From NCBI GenBank assembly GCA_040901795.1, contig JBBDYH010000126.1:20857-84856 (forward strand): a stretch of DNA of 64,000 nt, given 5' to 3'. Each line of letters opens with the position of its first letter. Within the stretch, counting starts at the first letter, position 1. The translations under genes and the position numbers were made by a program. The notes beneath the pieces were generated by a model, which made no database searches, was not told where the DNA came from, and saw nothing but the letters and a program-made list of their open reading frames with translations. This document shows positions 8,256 to 16,455 of this stretch, piece after piece. The DNA is from JBBDYH01 sp040901795 (GTDB taxonomy: Bacteria > Planctomycetota > Planctomycetia > Pirellulales > JALHPA01).

Positions 8256-8309
8256 AATTGATCTCAACTAGCAACACCGTGGGCCGCACCATTTCAGGAC
8301 CAAACCAGG

Positions 8310-11144
8310 ATGCAAGAGTCTCTCGAAGGGCTCGATACCTTGAGCCTGTCGTTTGTCGAAGGTCTGTACGCTGATTATCTGAGCGATCCGGAAAGCGTCT
8401 CGCCCGATTGGCGCAACTATTTCGAGGAAACGTCCAACGGCAATGGCGTCGCCAACGGCGTCCCCGGTCCGCAATTCCGCCTGGGGCCCAGCTTTCATCC
8501 GCCCAGCTTGTTCAGCGCTCCGCGAATCGTGGCGGCAGATGGCAATGGTCACGCCACGGCGACCGAACAAATGAACGTGGCGATCTTGCAGGATCGCCTG
8601 GATCAGCTCGTCCGCGCCTATCGCGTGCGCGGCCATCTGGTCGCGCAAATTGACCCGCTCGGCTTGCCGAGGCCCGAGCTCCCGGAACTCGATCCGGCGT
8701 TCTACCACTTCAGCGAAGCCGACCTCGATCGGACGTTCTCGACCGACACCATCGAGGGCCCGCAGCAAATGACGCTGCGCCAGATCGTCGCCCGCCTCCG
8801 CAATACGTACTGTCGCATGATCGGCGTGCAGTTCATGCACATGGACGACCTGCGTGTGCGGCAATGGCTACAAGACCGCATGGAGCGCACCGAGAACCGC
8901 TGTTACCTCAGCCGCAAGGAGCAGCTCAAGATCCTCAAACGCCTGACCGACGCGGTGATCTTCGAAGACTTTATTCAGAAGCGGTTCCAGGGCGCCAAGA
9001 GTTTTTCGCTGGAAGGGGCCGAAAGCTTGATCCCGCTTTTGGAGTTGACTATCGAAAAAGCCGGCGAACAGAAGACTGACGAAATCGTGCTGGCCATGGC
9101 GCATCGCGGCCGGCTCAACGTGTTGGCCAACATCATGGGCAAATCCGCCCAGCAGATCTTCCGCGAGTTCTCCGACCTTGATCCTGAGCTGCACATTGGC
9201 CGCGGCGACGTGAAGTACCACCTCGGCTACTCCAATGACTGGATGACCGCCTCAGGCCACAAGGTCCACCTGTCGCTGTGCTTTAACCCCAGCCACTTGG
9301 AGTTTGTGAACCCTGTCGCCGTCGGCCGCATGCGCGCCAAGCAGGACCGCGCCGAAGACCACCTCCGCCACCGGGGATTGGTGATCATGATTCATGGCGA
9401 CGCAGCCTTCGCCGGCGAGGGTGTCGTGCAGGAGACGCTCAACCTCAGTCAGCTCGAAGGCTACAAAGTCGGCGGCACGCTCCACGTCGTAGTCAACAAT
9501 CAGATCGGCTTTACGACCAATCCCTCCGAAGCGCGGAGCTGCACCTACGCCACCGATATCGCCAAGATGCTGCAAATCCCGATCTTCCACGTCAACGGCG
9601 AAGATCCGGAGGCGGTCGCGCAGTGCGTGCGCCTGGCGATGGACTTCCGCCGCGACTTCCAGCGCGACGTGGTCATCGACATGTATTGCTATCGCCGCCG
9701 CGGTCACAACGAGGGCGACGAGCCGTCATTCACGCAACCGCAGCTTTACAAGGCCATCCGCGAGCGAAAGAGTGTCCGCGAGGGTTATCTCGATCATCTG
9801 CTGAAGCTCGGCGGCGTGACGCGCGAAGAAGCCGACCGGATTGCCGAGGAACACCGCGACAAGCTCGACAAGGAGCTTAGCGTGGCACGCAGCGACTCCT
9901 ACGTGCCGCGCACCGACATCGGCGGGTTCTGGGCGTTCTACATCGGCGGCCGCGAGCGCGAGGCGGCCGAAGTCGATACCGGCATGAAGAAGGACAAGCT
10001 CGCGGCGCTGCTTGAGGTGCAGACGCAGCTCCCGCCCGACTTCCGGCTGCACCCGACGATCGAGCGGACCGTGCTCAAACCGCGTTTGCAAATGGCGCAA
10101 GGCGAGCGGCCCCTCGATTGGGGCGGAGCCGAGGCGCTCGCGCTGGCCAGCTTGTTAGACGGCGGCCTGCGTGTACGGATCAGCGGACAGGACGCCGAGC
10201 GCGGCACGTTCAGCCATCGCCACGCCGTTTTGCACGATGTGGAAAATGGCCGCACCTACATGCCGCTCCGCAATCTCAATCCGTTTCAAGCGCCGGTCGA
10301 GATCTACAACAGTCCCTTGTCCGAAGCCGGCGTGCTGGGTTTCGACTACGGCTACAGCCTCGATTGCCCCGATGGACTCGTGGTCTGGGAGGCACAGTTC
10401 GGCGACTTTGCCAACGCCGCGCAGGTGATCATTGACCAGTTCATCGTTAGCGCCGAGGAGAAGTGGAACCGCCTGTCCGGCATCGTGCTGTTGCTGCCGC
10501 ATGGCTTCGAGGGACAGGGGCCCGAACACAGCAGTGCGCGGCTGGAGCGATTTCTCAGCTTGGCGGCGAAAGACAATATCCAGGTTTGCAACCTGACTAC
10601 ACCGGCGCAGTTCTTCCACGCGCTGCGGCGGCAGGTGCTGCGCGTGTGGCGCAAGCCGCTGGTGATCATGACGCCCAAGTCGCTGTTGCGGCATCCGCAG
10701 GCAATTTCGACGCTTGACGAATGTGCCACCGGCGCGTTCCAGCGCGTGATTCCCGACATCGCGCCGGCGCGCGCCGGCCAGATCGAGCGGATCGTCCTTT
10801 GCGCCGGCAAGATCTATTACGAGCTTGCGCAGAAACGTGAAGATTTGAAGCGCCCCAATGTGGCGATCCTCCGCATCGAGCAGCTTTATCCGCTGCCGCG
10901 CGATTTGCTCCGCAAGACGCTGGCCGACTACGCCGATGGCACGCCGGTCTACTGGGTGCAAGAAGAGCCGGAGAACATGGGCGCCTGGCGCTTTCTCCGT
11001 GTCAATCTCGGCGAGCGGCTGTTCGATCGCTTCCCCTTCGCCGGCATCTGCCGCGCCAGCGCCGCCAGCCCCGCCACCGGCTCGAAGAGCAGTCATATGA
11101 TTGAGCAGGAGAAGCTGCTATCCGCGGCGTTCGGGGACGTGTGA
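8310..11144 (+). CDS. sucA: 2-oxoglutarate dehydrogenase E1 component
   Basis: Thiamine-diphosphate E1 subunit of the 2-oxoglutarate dehydrogenase complex of the TCA cycle. The 944-aa length matches the family. The N-terminal segment LSFVEGLYADYLSDPESVS is the SucA docking region; AMAHRGRLNVLANIMGK and IHGDAAFAGEGVVQETLN carry the TPP pocket, and VVNNQIGFTTNPSEARS the Mg-binding Asn. RRRGHNEGDEPSFTQP and the C-terminal PTIERTVLK...GFEGQGPEHSSAR region complete the transketolase-like fold. The ATG at 8310 has only a weak ribosome site. sucB follows after 200 bases. Confidence 0.97.
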   Translation: MQESLEGLDTLSLSFVEGLYADYLSDPESVSPDWRNYFEETSNGNGVANGVPGPQFRLGPSFHPPSLFSAPRIVAADGNGHATATEQMNVAILQDRLDQLVRAYRVRGHLVAQIDPLGLPRPELPELDPAFYHFSEADLDRTFSTDTIEGPQQMTLRQIVARLRNTYCRMIGVQFMHMDDLRVRQWLQDRMERTENRCYLSRKEQLKILKRLTDAVIFEDFIQKRFQGAKSFSLEGAESLIPLLELTIEKAGEQKTDEIVLAMAHRGRLNVLANIMGKSAQQIFREFSDLDPELHIGRGDVKYHLGYSNDWMTASGHKVHLSLCFNPSHLEFVNPVAVGRMRAKQDRAEDHLRHRGLVIMIHGDAAFAGEGVVQETLNLSQLEGYKVGGTLHVVVNNQIGFTTNPSEARSCTYATDIAKMLQIPIFHVNGEDPEAVAQCVRLAMDFRRDFQRDVVIDMYCYRRRGHNEGDEPSFTQPQLYKAIRERKSVREGYLDHLLKLGGVTREEADRIAEEHRDKLDKELSVARSDSYVPRTDIGGFWAFYIGGREREAAEVDTGMKKDKLAALLEVQTQLPPDFRLHPTIERTVLKPRLQMAQGERPLDWGGAEALALASLLDGGLRVRISGQDAERGTFSHRHAVLHDVENGRTYMPLRNLNPFQAPVEIYNSPLSEAGVLGFDYGYSLDCPDGLVVWEAQFGDFANAAQVIIDQFIVSAEEKWNRLSGIVLLLPHGFEGQGPEHSSARLERFLSLAAKDNIQVCNLTTPAQFFHALRRQVLRVWRKPLVIMTPKSLLRHPQAISTLDECATGAFQRVIPDIAPARAGQIERIVLCAGKIYYELAQKREDLKRPNVAILRIEQLYPLPRDLLRKTLADYADGTPVYWVQEEPENMGAWRFLRVNLGERLFDRFPFAGICRASAASPATGSKSSHMIEQEKLLSAAFGDV

Positions 11145-11152
11145 GTTGAGGA

Positions 11153-11256
11153 GTGTCTGGTGACCTGGTAGCTGGTTGCCTGGTTTGGCACACTCGCTCC
11201 GGCCTGCCCGCCAGACGCCAGCCCACCCAGACACCAGACACCAGACACCAGACGCC
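11153..11256. repeat. CCAGACA tandem repeat with inverted partner
   Basis: Four consecutive 7-base CAGACAC-like units at about 11228-11256 pair imperfectly with the TGTCTGGTGACCTGGT stretch at 11155-11172. It fills most of the sucA-sucB spacer. Related TGTCTGGTGG words occur at about 30730 and 57112. Confidence 0.65.
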
Positions 11257-11344
11257 TGCCCCTTCGTCATTTGGCCTGCAGGTTGCTACACTAACCGGCG
11301 CGGATCGCTTACTTCGTCTTGCACTTAGCCCAGCTCACGCAGCC

Positions 11345-12784
11345 ATGCCTGTCGAATTAAAGGTTCCCGCGGTCGGCGAGTCGGTCACGGAGGTCCAGAT
11401 CGGTCAGTGGCGCAAGCGCGAAGGGGATCGCGTCGAGCGCGATGAAAGCGTCGTGGAGATCGAAAGCGATAAGGCGACAGTCGATCTGGTTGCGCCCTCG
11501 GCCGGCATCGTCGCCAAGATGCTCAAGAAACAAGGAGAAACCGCCGCCGTCGGCGAGACCATCGGCTATCTTAATCCGCCCGGCGAAGCGCCTGCAGGTG
11601 ATGGCCAATCCCCAGCGGCCGGCGCCACCGTCGCCGTCGAACGGCATCCGGGTCAGACTGCGATCGGTGCAGTGCAGGCTTCCGCCGAGGGTGCCGCGCC
11701 GCCGGCAAAACCTTCGGCGCCGCCTTTAGCAGCCGCGAAGGCTGCTGAGAAGCCGCCCGCCAAAACTGCGGCGCGCATCATGCCTGCCGCCGAGCGGCTG
11801 ATGTCCGAGCACGGAATCGATCCCGCCAGCGTGCAAGGCACCGGCCCCGGCGGGCGTGTGCTCAAAGAGGACGTCCAACGGCGGATCGATCAAAGCGCAC
11901 CCGTAAAGCCGCGCTCCGCTCCGCAGGCCGAGCCCGCTGCTCTACGACGGCCGTCCGAGGCCGTCGCTGAGCCTGAAAGCCGTGTCACCACTTCGCCACC
12001 GCCGGCGCCCGCTGCCCCGGCCACGAAGCTGCCGGCGGAAAAAGCCGACCTGGAAATCGGCCCCCGTTATCTGGTCGAGGCGAACCGCGAGGAAGAGTTC
12101 ATCGTGATGAGCCCGATTCGTCGCCGCATTGCCGAGCGGCTGGTCGAGGCCCAGCACACCGCGGCCCTTCTGACCACGTTCAACGAGATCGACATGAGCG
12201 AGGTCATGGCGCTGCGGGCGAAGTTCAAGGAGGTGTACCAGGAGAAGTACGGGGTCAAGCTCGGCTTCATGTCGTTCTTCGTCAAGGCCGTGGTCGATGC
12301 CCTTAAACAAGTGCCCCAGGTGAACTCGGAAATCCGCGAGCCGCACGTCGTCTACAAGAACTACTACGACATTGGCATCGCCGTCGGCGGCGGCAAGGGT
12401 CTCGTCGTGCCGATCCTCCGCAACGCCGAGTTCTTAAGCTTCGCCGAGATCGAAATAACCATTGGCGATTTCGCCCGCCGCGCCGCCGAGAACAAAATCC
12501 GCCTCGACGAGCTGCAAGGCGGCACCTTCACCATTTCTAACGGCGGCGTCTACGGCTCGCTGCTTTCGACGCCGATCGTCAACCCGCCCCAAAGCGCCAT
12601 TCTCGGCCTGCACGCCATCCAGGACCGCCCCGTCGCCCTCAAGGGCCAGGTCGTCATCCGCCCGATGATGTACGTCGCGCTCACCTACGACCACCGCGTC
12701 GTCGATGGCCGCGAAGCGGTGACCTTCCTCAAGCGCATCAAAGACGGGATCGAAGACCCGACGCGGCTATTGATCGAGGTGTGA
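11345..12784 (+). CDS. sucB: dihydrolipoyllysine-residue succinyltransferase (E2 of 2-oxoglutarate dehydrogenase)
   Basis: Core E2 enzyme that transfers the succinyl group from lipoyl-lysine to CoA. From the ATG at 11345 the 479-aa protein starts MPVELKVPAVGESVTEVQIG, the lipoyl domain, with the lipoylated Lys in ESDKATVDL. A Pro/Ala-rich linker, an E3-binding domain (AAERLMSEHGIDPASVQGTG) and a second linker follow. The catalytic domain carries NGGVYGSLLSTPIVNPPQSA and the active-site YDHRVVDGREAV. The frame is open upstream to 11153, but that part is repeat sequence. The E1, E2 and E3 genes lie in order on one strand. Confidence 0.96.
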   Translation: MPVELKVPAVGESVTEVQIGQWRKREGDRVERDESVVEIESDKATVDLVAPSAGIVAKMLKKQGETAAVGETIGYLNPPGEAPAGDGQSPAAGATVAVERHPGQTAIGAVQASAEGAAPPAKPSAPPLAAAKAAEKPPAKTAARIMPAAERLMSEHGIDPASVQGTGPGGRVLKEDVQRRIDQSAPVKPRSAPQAEPAALRRPSEAVAEPESRVTTSPPPAPAAPATKLPAEKADLEIGPRYLVEANREEEFIVMSPIRRRIAERLVEAQHTAALLTTFNEIDMSEVMALRAKFKEVYQEKYGVKLGFMSFFVKAVVDALKQVPQVNSEIREPHVVYKNYYDIGIAVGGGKGLVVPILRNAEFLSFAEIEITIGDFARRAAENKIRLDELQGGTFTISNGGVYGSLLSTPIVNPPQSAILGLHAIQDRPVALKGQVVIRPMMYVALTYDHRVVDGREAVTFLKRIKDGIEDPTRLLIEV

Positions 12785-12849
12785 CACTAACTGCCTATCG
12801 CGGCAACCCACGAAAAACACATTTACCGCGATGACGGTGGAGTCACGGA

Positions 12850-12940
12850 AAAGCCCCGGAGGGGCGACATTTAGTAGCCGGGGGCGCCAGCCCCCGGAAC
12901 AAGTCCAAAGAATATGTTAAAGCCCCGGAGGGGCGACATT
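12850..12940. repeat. AAGCCCCGGAGGGGCGACATT repeat, two direct copies
   Basis: Two copies of AAGCCCCGGAGGGGCGACAT flank a separate hairpin, CCGGGGGC-GCCA-GCCCCCGG. The same arrangement occurs at 14821-14912 and, inverted, at 37091-37180. Downstream of sucB on the plus strand. Confidence 0.85.
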
Positions 12941-12966
12941 GTGGAACGGCTCGAGGAGAACCTCCG

Positions 12967-13188
12967 ATGATTGCAAGGCACAAGTATACGGCTGAAGAGC
13001 TAGTGAAACAGGCCGAACTCCTAACGGCGGCCGGTCAAGAAGCCGTTCGCGAGGCGCTCCTCTTTCATAAACGTAACGGTAACTCAATTGCGGTCTGGCG
13101 CGATGGCCGGGTAGTCATCGTTCCAGCGGAGGAAATCGTGGTCGATCCTCCGACCTCGAACAGCGATCCGGCAAGCCCCTCGTCTTAA
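12967..13188 (+). CDS. hypothetical 73-aa protein between sucB and lpdA
   Basis: Begins MIARHKYTAEELVKQAELL. An N-terminal helical half is followed by a short beta-like stretch (NSIAVWRDGRVVIVPAEEIV) and a Pro/Ser-rich tail. The ribosome site CGAGGAGAACCTCCG before the ATG is good, which is the main reason to accept it. No family is recognised; the layout resembles small antitoxin-like or prevent-host-death-like proteins, but no partner toxin is next to it. Confidence 0.6.
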   Translation: MIARHKYTAEELVKQAELLTAAGQEAVREALLFHKRNGNSIAVWRDGRVVIVPAEEIVVDPPTSNSDPASPSS

Positions 13189-13224
13189 TTTACCCGTCCG
13201 TCTACCTCGCTGTTCCGCAAATTC

Positions 13225-13320
13225 AGACGAATCAGCCACAGATGAACACCGATGAACACAGATAGACTCCTGCTGACGATCTGTGTTCATTCGTGTTAAT
13301 CTGTGGCTCACTAATTCTGT
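13225..13320. repeat. CACAGATGAACAC-type inverted repeat
   Basis: GCCACAGATGAACACCGATG on the left pairs with CATTCGTGTTAATCTGTGGC on the right. A larger relative is at 61715-61844. It lies between the 73-aa gene and lpdA and probably overlaps the lpdA leader. Confidence 0.8.
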
Positions 13321-13349
13321 TCGTCTGTGGCTTCTTCAGCGGTATTTCG

Positions 13350-14759
13350 ATGCCCCAACACGACATCCTCGTTATCGGCGGCGGGCCGGGCGGCTATGTG
13401 GCCGCGATCCGTGCGGCGCAGCTTGGCCAAAATGTCGCCTGCGTCGAGAAGGAACGAGCGCTCGGCGGCACTTGTCTGCGGATCGGCTGTATTCCCAGCA
13501 AGGCCCTGCTCGAATCGAGCGAGCGGTATTACGAGGCGCGCCACGCGCTGGCTCCACACGGCATCGAGGTCGGCAACGTAAAGCTCGATCTGGCCGCGAT
13601 GCTCGCCCGCAAGGACAAAGTGGTCGAGACGCTTACCAAGGGAATCGACGGCCTTTTTAAGAAGAACAAGGTCACGCGTTATCTGGGGACAGCCCGGCTC
13701 ACGGCGCCCGGTAAAGCTGTCGCGGAAACCAAAGACGGCCCCGTCGAAATCACGGCCAAGCACATCATCCTGGCCACCGGCAGCAATCCCGCCACGCTCC
13801 CCGGCGTCGAGCTCGACGGCGACCGCGTCGGCACGAGCACCGAAGCGCTGTCGTACGACAAAGTGCCCAAAACGCTGGTCGTCATCGGCGGCGGCTACAT
13901 CGGGATGGAACTGGGAAGCGTTTGGAACCGGCTAGGCAGCAAGGTGACGGTCGTCGAATACCTCAACCGGATCCTACCTGGCACTGACAGCGAGTTGGCG
14001 TCCGAAGCGCTGACAATCTTTCAGAAGCAGGGAATCGAGTTCCATCTCGGCAAGCGCGTTACCGGCGCGCGTGCGGCCAAAGGGGGCAAAACAGGCGGCG
14101 CGAAGAACGGCGCCGTGGTGGAAGTCGAAGGCATGGACCCGATTCATGCCGAGCGCGTGCTTCTGGCCGTCGGTCGCATGCCATACACCGAAGGGCTGGG
14201 CCTGGAAACCGTCGGCATTCAGCTCGACAAGAAAGGCCGCATCCCGGTCGATGACTTCTTCCGCACGTCGGCCGAAGGAGTGTACGCGATCGGCGACGTC
14301 ATCGAAGGTCCCATGCTCGCTCACAAGGCGGAAGAAGAAGGCATCGCCTGCGTCGAGCAAATCGTCAAAGATTATTCGCACGTGAACTACGACGCGATTC
14401 CCGCCGTCATCTTCACCGAGCCGGAGATCGCCGCCGTCGGCCGCACCGAGGACGAGCTCAAGGAGCAGAACGTCCCCTACCGCAAGGGCTCATTTCCTTT
14501 CCGCGCCAACGGCCGTGCCCTGTCTCTGGGTAACAGCACCGGCAAAGTCAAAGTCCTCGCTAACGCCGAGACCGATCGCGTGCTCGGCGTCCACATCCTC
14601 GGCCCCCGCGCCGGCGACCTCATCGCCGAAGCCGCCGCCGCCATCCAATTCGGCGCCACCAGCGAAGACATTGCCCGCACCTGCCACGCCCACCCGACCC
14701 TCGCCGAAGCCTTTAAGGAAGCGGCCATGAGCGTGACCGGCAAGGCGATTAGCTATTGA
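13350..14759 (+). CDS. lpdA: dihydrolipoyl dehydrogenase (E3)
   Basis: FAD-dependent disulfide oxidoreductase that reoxidises lipoyl groups for the 2-oxo acid dehydrogenase complexes, using NAD+. From ATG 13350 the protein is 469 aa and starts MPQHDILVIGGGPGGYVAAI (FAD Rossmann motif). The redox disulfide is in GGTCLRIGCIPSK. The NAD fold is LVVIGGGYIGMELGSVW; VYAIGDVIEGPMLAHKAEEEG is the second FAD contact; CHAHPTLAEAFKEAA holds the catalytic His-Glu pair. The upstream in-frame extension to 13293 is encoded by repeat DNA and is left out. No clear Shine-Dalgarno sequence is seen. Confidence 0.96.
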   Translation: MPQHDILVIGGGPGGYVAAIRAAQLGQNVACVEKERALGGTCLRIGCIPSKALLESSERYYEARHALAPHGIEVGNVKLDLAAMLARKDKVVETLTKGIDGLFKKNKVTRYLGTARLTAPGKAVAETKDGPVEITAKHIILATGSNPATLPGVELDGDRVGTSTEALSYDKVPKTLVVIGGGYIGMELGSVWNRLGSKVTVVEYLNRILPGTDSELASEALTIFQKQGIEFHLGKRVTGARAAKGGKTGGAKNGAVVEVEGMDPIHAERVLLAVGRMPYTEGLGLETVGIQLDKKGRIPVDDFFRTSAEGVYAIGDVIEGPMLAHKAEEEGIACVEQIVKDYSHVNYDAIPAVIFTEPEIAAVGRTEDELKEQNVPYRKGSFPFRANGRALSLGNSTGKVKVLANAETDRVLGVHILGPRAGDLIAEAAAAIQFGATSEDIARTCHAHPTLAEAFKEAAMSVTGKAISY

Positions 14760-14820
14760 ACCTGTAGGGCGGGACAAGCCCGCCGCGGGCGACGGCCCAC
14801 CGCGCTTTGAGTTGCATTCT

Positions 14821-14912
14821 CGAGTCGCGGAGCGGCGACATTCTGTAGCCCCGGGCGCGAGCCCGGGGTCTTCGACCAAACGATCACAGCGAAGCCCCGG
14901 CGGGGCGACATT
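14821..14912. repeat. GCGGAGCGGCGACATT / AAGCCCCGGCGGGGCGACATT repeat
   Basis: Same three-part plan as 12850-12940: a GGGGCGACATT-type unit, a hairpin (CCCCGGGC-GCGA-GCCCGGGG) and a second GGGGCGACATT unit. It follows lpdA; a smaller hairpin (gcgggacaagcccgc) at about 14768 could stop lpdA transcription. Confidence 0.85.
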
Positions 14913-15004
14913 GCAAGTAGCGCGCGGGAAGCAGACCGCCAGAAGCGGCCGCTCCTTGTCGTAAAGTTGAGCATCGCCCGCTTCCAGCGGTGTAGAATGA
15001 GCAC

Positions 15005-15589
15005 ATGACATTTCGCCGGCTGCTTCTGATCTTTCCTGCGTACTTGCTCGGCATCTTCCTGGCCGGCTGGTGGGAGTCACATACGGTAAGAATCAATTAC
15101 CTGTATATGTCTGCGCTCAACGATGTTCGCCAGATTCGCCTGCAACTCGCGTATATTGAGGAGAACTTCGGTCGGACGACATTGAGTACGTCTGTAATCG
15201 ACCAATGGCTCGACGACTCTCTCCCGGCGAACGACCCTGCATGGCGCCTGCTTGTTGAAAGACAACGCGTCGATCCTTGGGGAAACCCTTATCGCAGTCT
15301 GAATCTGGCGCTCGACGATAGCAGTCTCTTTGCGATTGGCATCTACTCGACCGGCGAAGATGGAGCTTCTCTGACGCAAGGCAACGACCCGGACGACCTA
15401 AACTCGTGGGATGAGCACACCGGTTCCCACTATCGCGCCGCCATTAGTGAAGAGAACCGAAAGCGATATGCTGTTCAGGGGTTGTTCCTCACGGCGTTCA
15501 TCTACCCTGCAATAGTTGCTTTTGGATTTGTAGCTAAGTGGTTGTATCGCCGCGAGACTTGTCAGCCACGGAACTGCGATAACCATTAG
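15005..15589 (+). CDS. membrane protein with a GspG-like (type II secretion major pseudopilin) segment
   Basis: A 194-aa protein with a hydrophobic N-terminus (RLLLIFPAYLLGIFLAGWW) and a C-terminal membrane helix (TAFIYPAIVAFGFVAKWLY). The middle holds VDPWGNPYRS, FAIGIYSTGEDG and DPDDLNSWDE, the order of motifs of the GspG core, where a Ca-binding loop follows Asp-Pro-Trp-Gly-Asn-Pro-Tyr. It is not a normal pseudopilin: the prepilin cleavage site (Gly-Phe-Thr-Leu-Glu) is absent and a second transmembrane helix is present. It may be a derived orphan. The convergent neighbour overlaps its 3' end by 4 bases. Confidence 0.75.
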   Translation: MTFRRLLLIFPAYLLGIFLAGWWESHTVRINYLYMSALNDVRQIRLQLAYIEENFGRTTLSTSVIDQWLDDSLPANDPAWRLLVERQRVDPWGNPYRSLNLALDDSSLFAIGIYSTGEDGASLTQGNDPDDLNSWDEHTGSHYRAAISEENRKRYAVQGLFLTAFIYPAIVAFGFVAKWLYRRETCQPRNCDNH

Positions 15590-15765
15590 GCCCGGTCGCC
15601 GCCCACGTTGTTCTGCACGCGCTTCTTTCGCGCCTTGAGCTTCCGGCCTAATTCAAGAAGCTCCGGCAAATCTGCCTCGATCTGCTTCCGCAGCTTACGA
15701 TAGTGCTCCACCTCTTCAGGCGTCAATTTGCGATTGCGCGTAATACGGATGATCTCCCTTGCCAT
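15586..15765 (-). CDS. small basic hypothetical protein (59 aa)
   Basis: Begins MAREIIRITRNRKLTPEEVE and ends in a Lys/Arg-rich helix (LGRKLKARKKRVQ). Probably one or two helices; no family recognised. The frame is open further upstream to 15888, but that would run into the gene starting at 16328, so the ATG at 15765 is preferred. No strong ribosome site. It lies 95 bases after the 155-aa membrane protein gene on the same strand. Confidence 0.5.
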   Translation of the reverse strand: MAREIIRITRNRKLTPEEVEHYRKLRKQIEADLPELLELGRKLKARKKRVQNNVGGDRA

Positions 15766-15860
15766 GCTGGAAGTGTATCGCGTCTCACTGCAGACGCAAA
15801 TTGCAGCAGAGGACTGTTCGAGGCCGTTCGCAGCAATCGTTGGTGTCGCAGTACAGCTTC

Positions 15861-16328
15861 TTAGCGCAACTTCCCCTCTTGCTCCCAATCGCGGATGTTC
15901 TGCGCCATTTGCCGGTCGGCCTGATCCAGCTCCGCGTCGCGCGGGACCAAGGTGGGCACCCAGTAGCCCGTCTCAGCGTCCTTTTCAACCGCGCGGACCG
16001 CGTGCCTGGCAACGCCGTCCTCCTCCCACGTCACGAACAAGATCTTCTTGCCTTGGAAGTTTCGCTCCCGTTCGATCTCCAGCGTCTCCGCAATCGCCTC
16101 GGGATCTCGCCCGCTTTGCAGTTGATCCAGCTCCATCATCGCACGGGCGTCGCGATTCTCTTGCATCCGCGCTTCGGAGATGAGCGCGTCTCGCGGCGTG
16201 TCAAAGTCGTATGCCGACAACCCGCGGTTGGTCGGATCGACCACAAGCGCGACAATCGCCAAAATCAGCGCCAGAATGGAAATGCCTAACGCAACGAACG
16301 GAATCGAGCTGTAGTTGATACGCCACAT
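15861..16328 (-). CDS. single-pass membrane protein, hypothetical (155 aa)
   Basis: Starts MWRINYSSIPFVALG, with one N-terminal membrane helix (FVALGISILALILAIVALVV). A charged, soluble domain follows, with the segment KKILFVTWEEDGVARHAVRA and a Trp/Asp-rich end. The ATG at 16328 is chosen over the 16481 frame start because the helix then sits at the N-terminus as expected. No domain recognised. The mddA-like gene is upstream on the same strand, 127 bases away. Confidence 0.7.
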   Translation of the reverse strand: MWRINYSSIPFVALGISILALILAIVALVVDPTNRGLSAYDFDTPRDALISEARMQENRDARAMMELDQLQSGRDPEAIAETLEIERERNFQGKKILFVTWEEDGVARHAVRAVEKDAETGYWVPTLVPRDAELDQADRQMAQNIRDWEQEGKLR

Positions 16329-16455
16329 GGCAAATGCTCCGGCGACACGCAGTCGCGCTGATAGGACAACGCCCCGCTCGGTGAACGTTTCAAGAGACCG
16401 GCAATTTGCGTGCCCATGTCCGCCATGGACCGAGAAAAGTCGGCGACTGGACCGG

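Noticed and set aside
10155..11096. 313-aa minus-strand frame inside sucA
   Set aside because: Antisense to a clear sucA reading frame; composition typical of shadow frames.
12850..12940. Possible CRISPR array from GGGGCGACATT direct repeats
   Set aside because: Only two copies, each tied to hairpins; no regular spacers and no cas genes.
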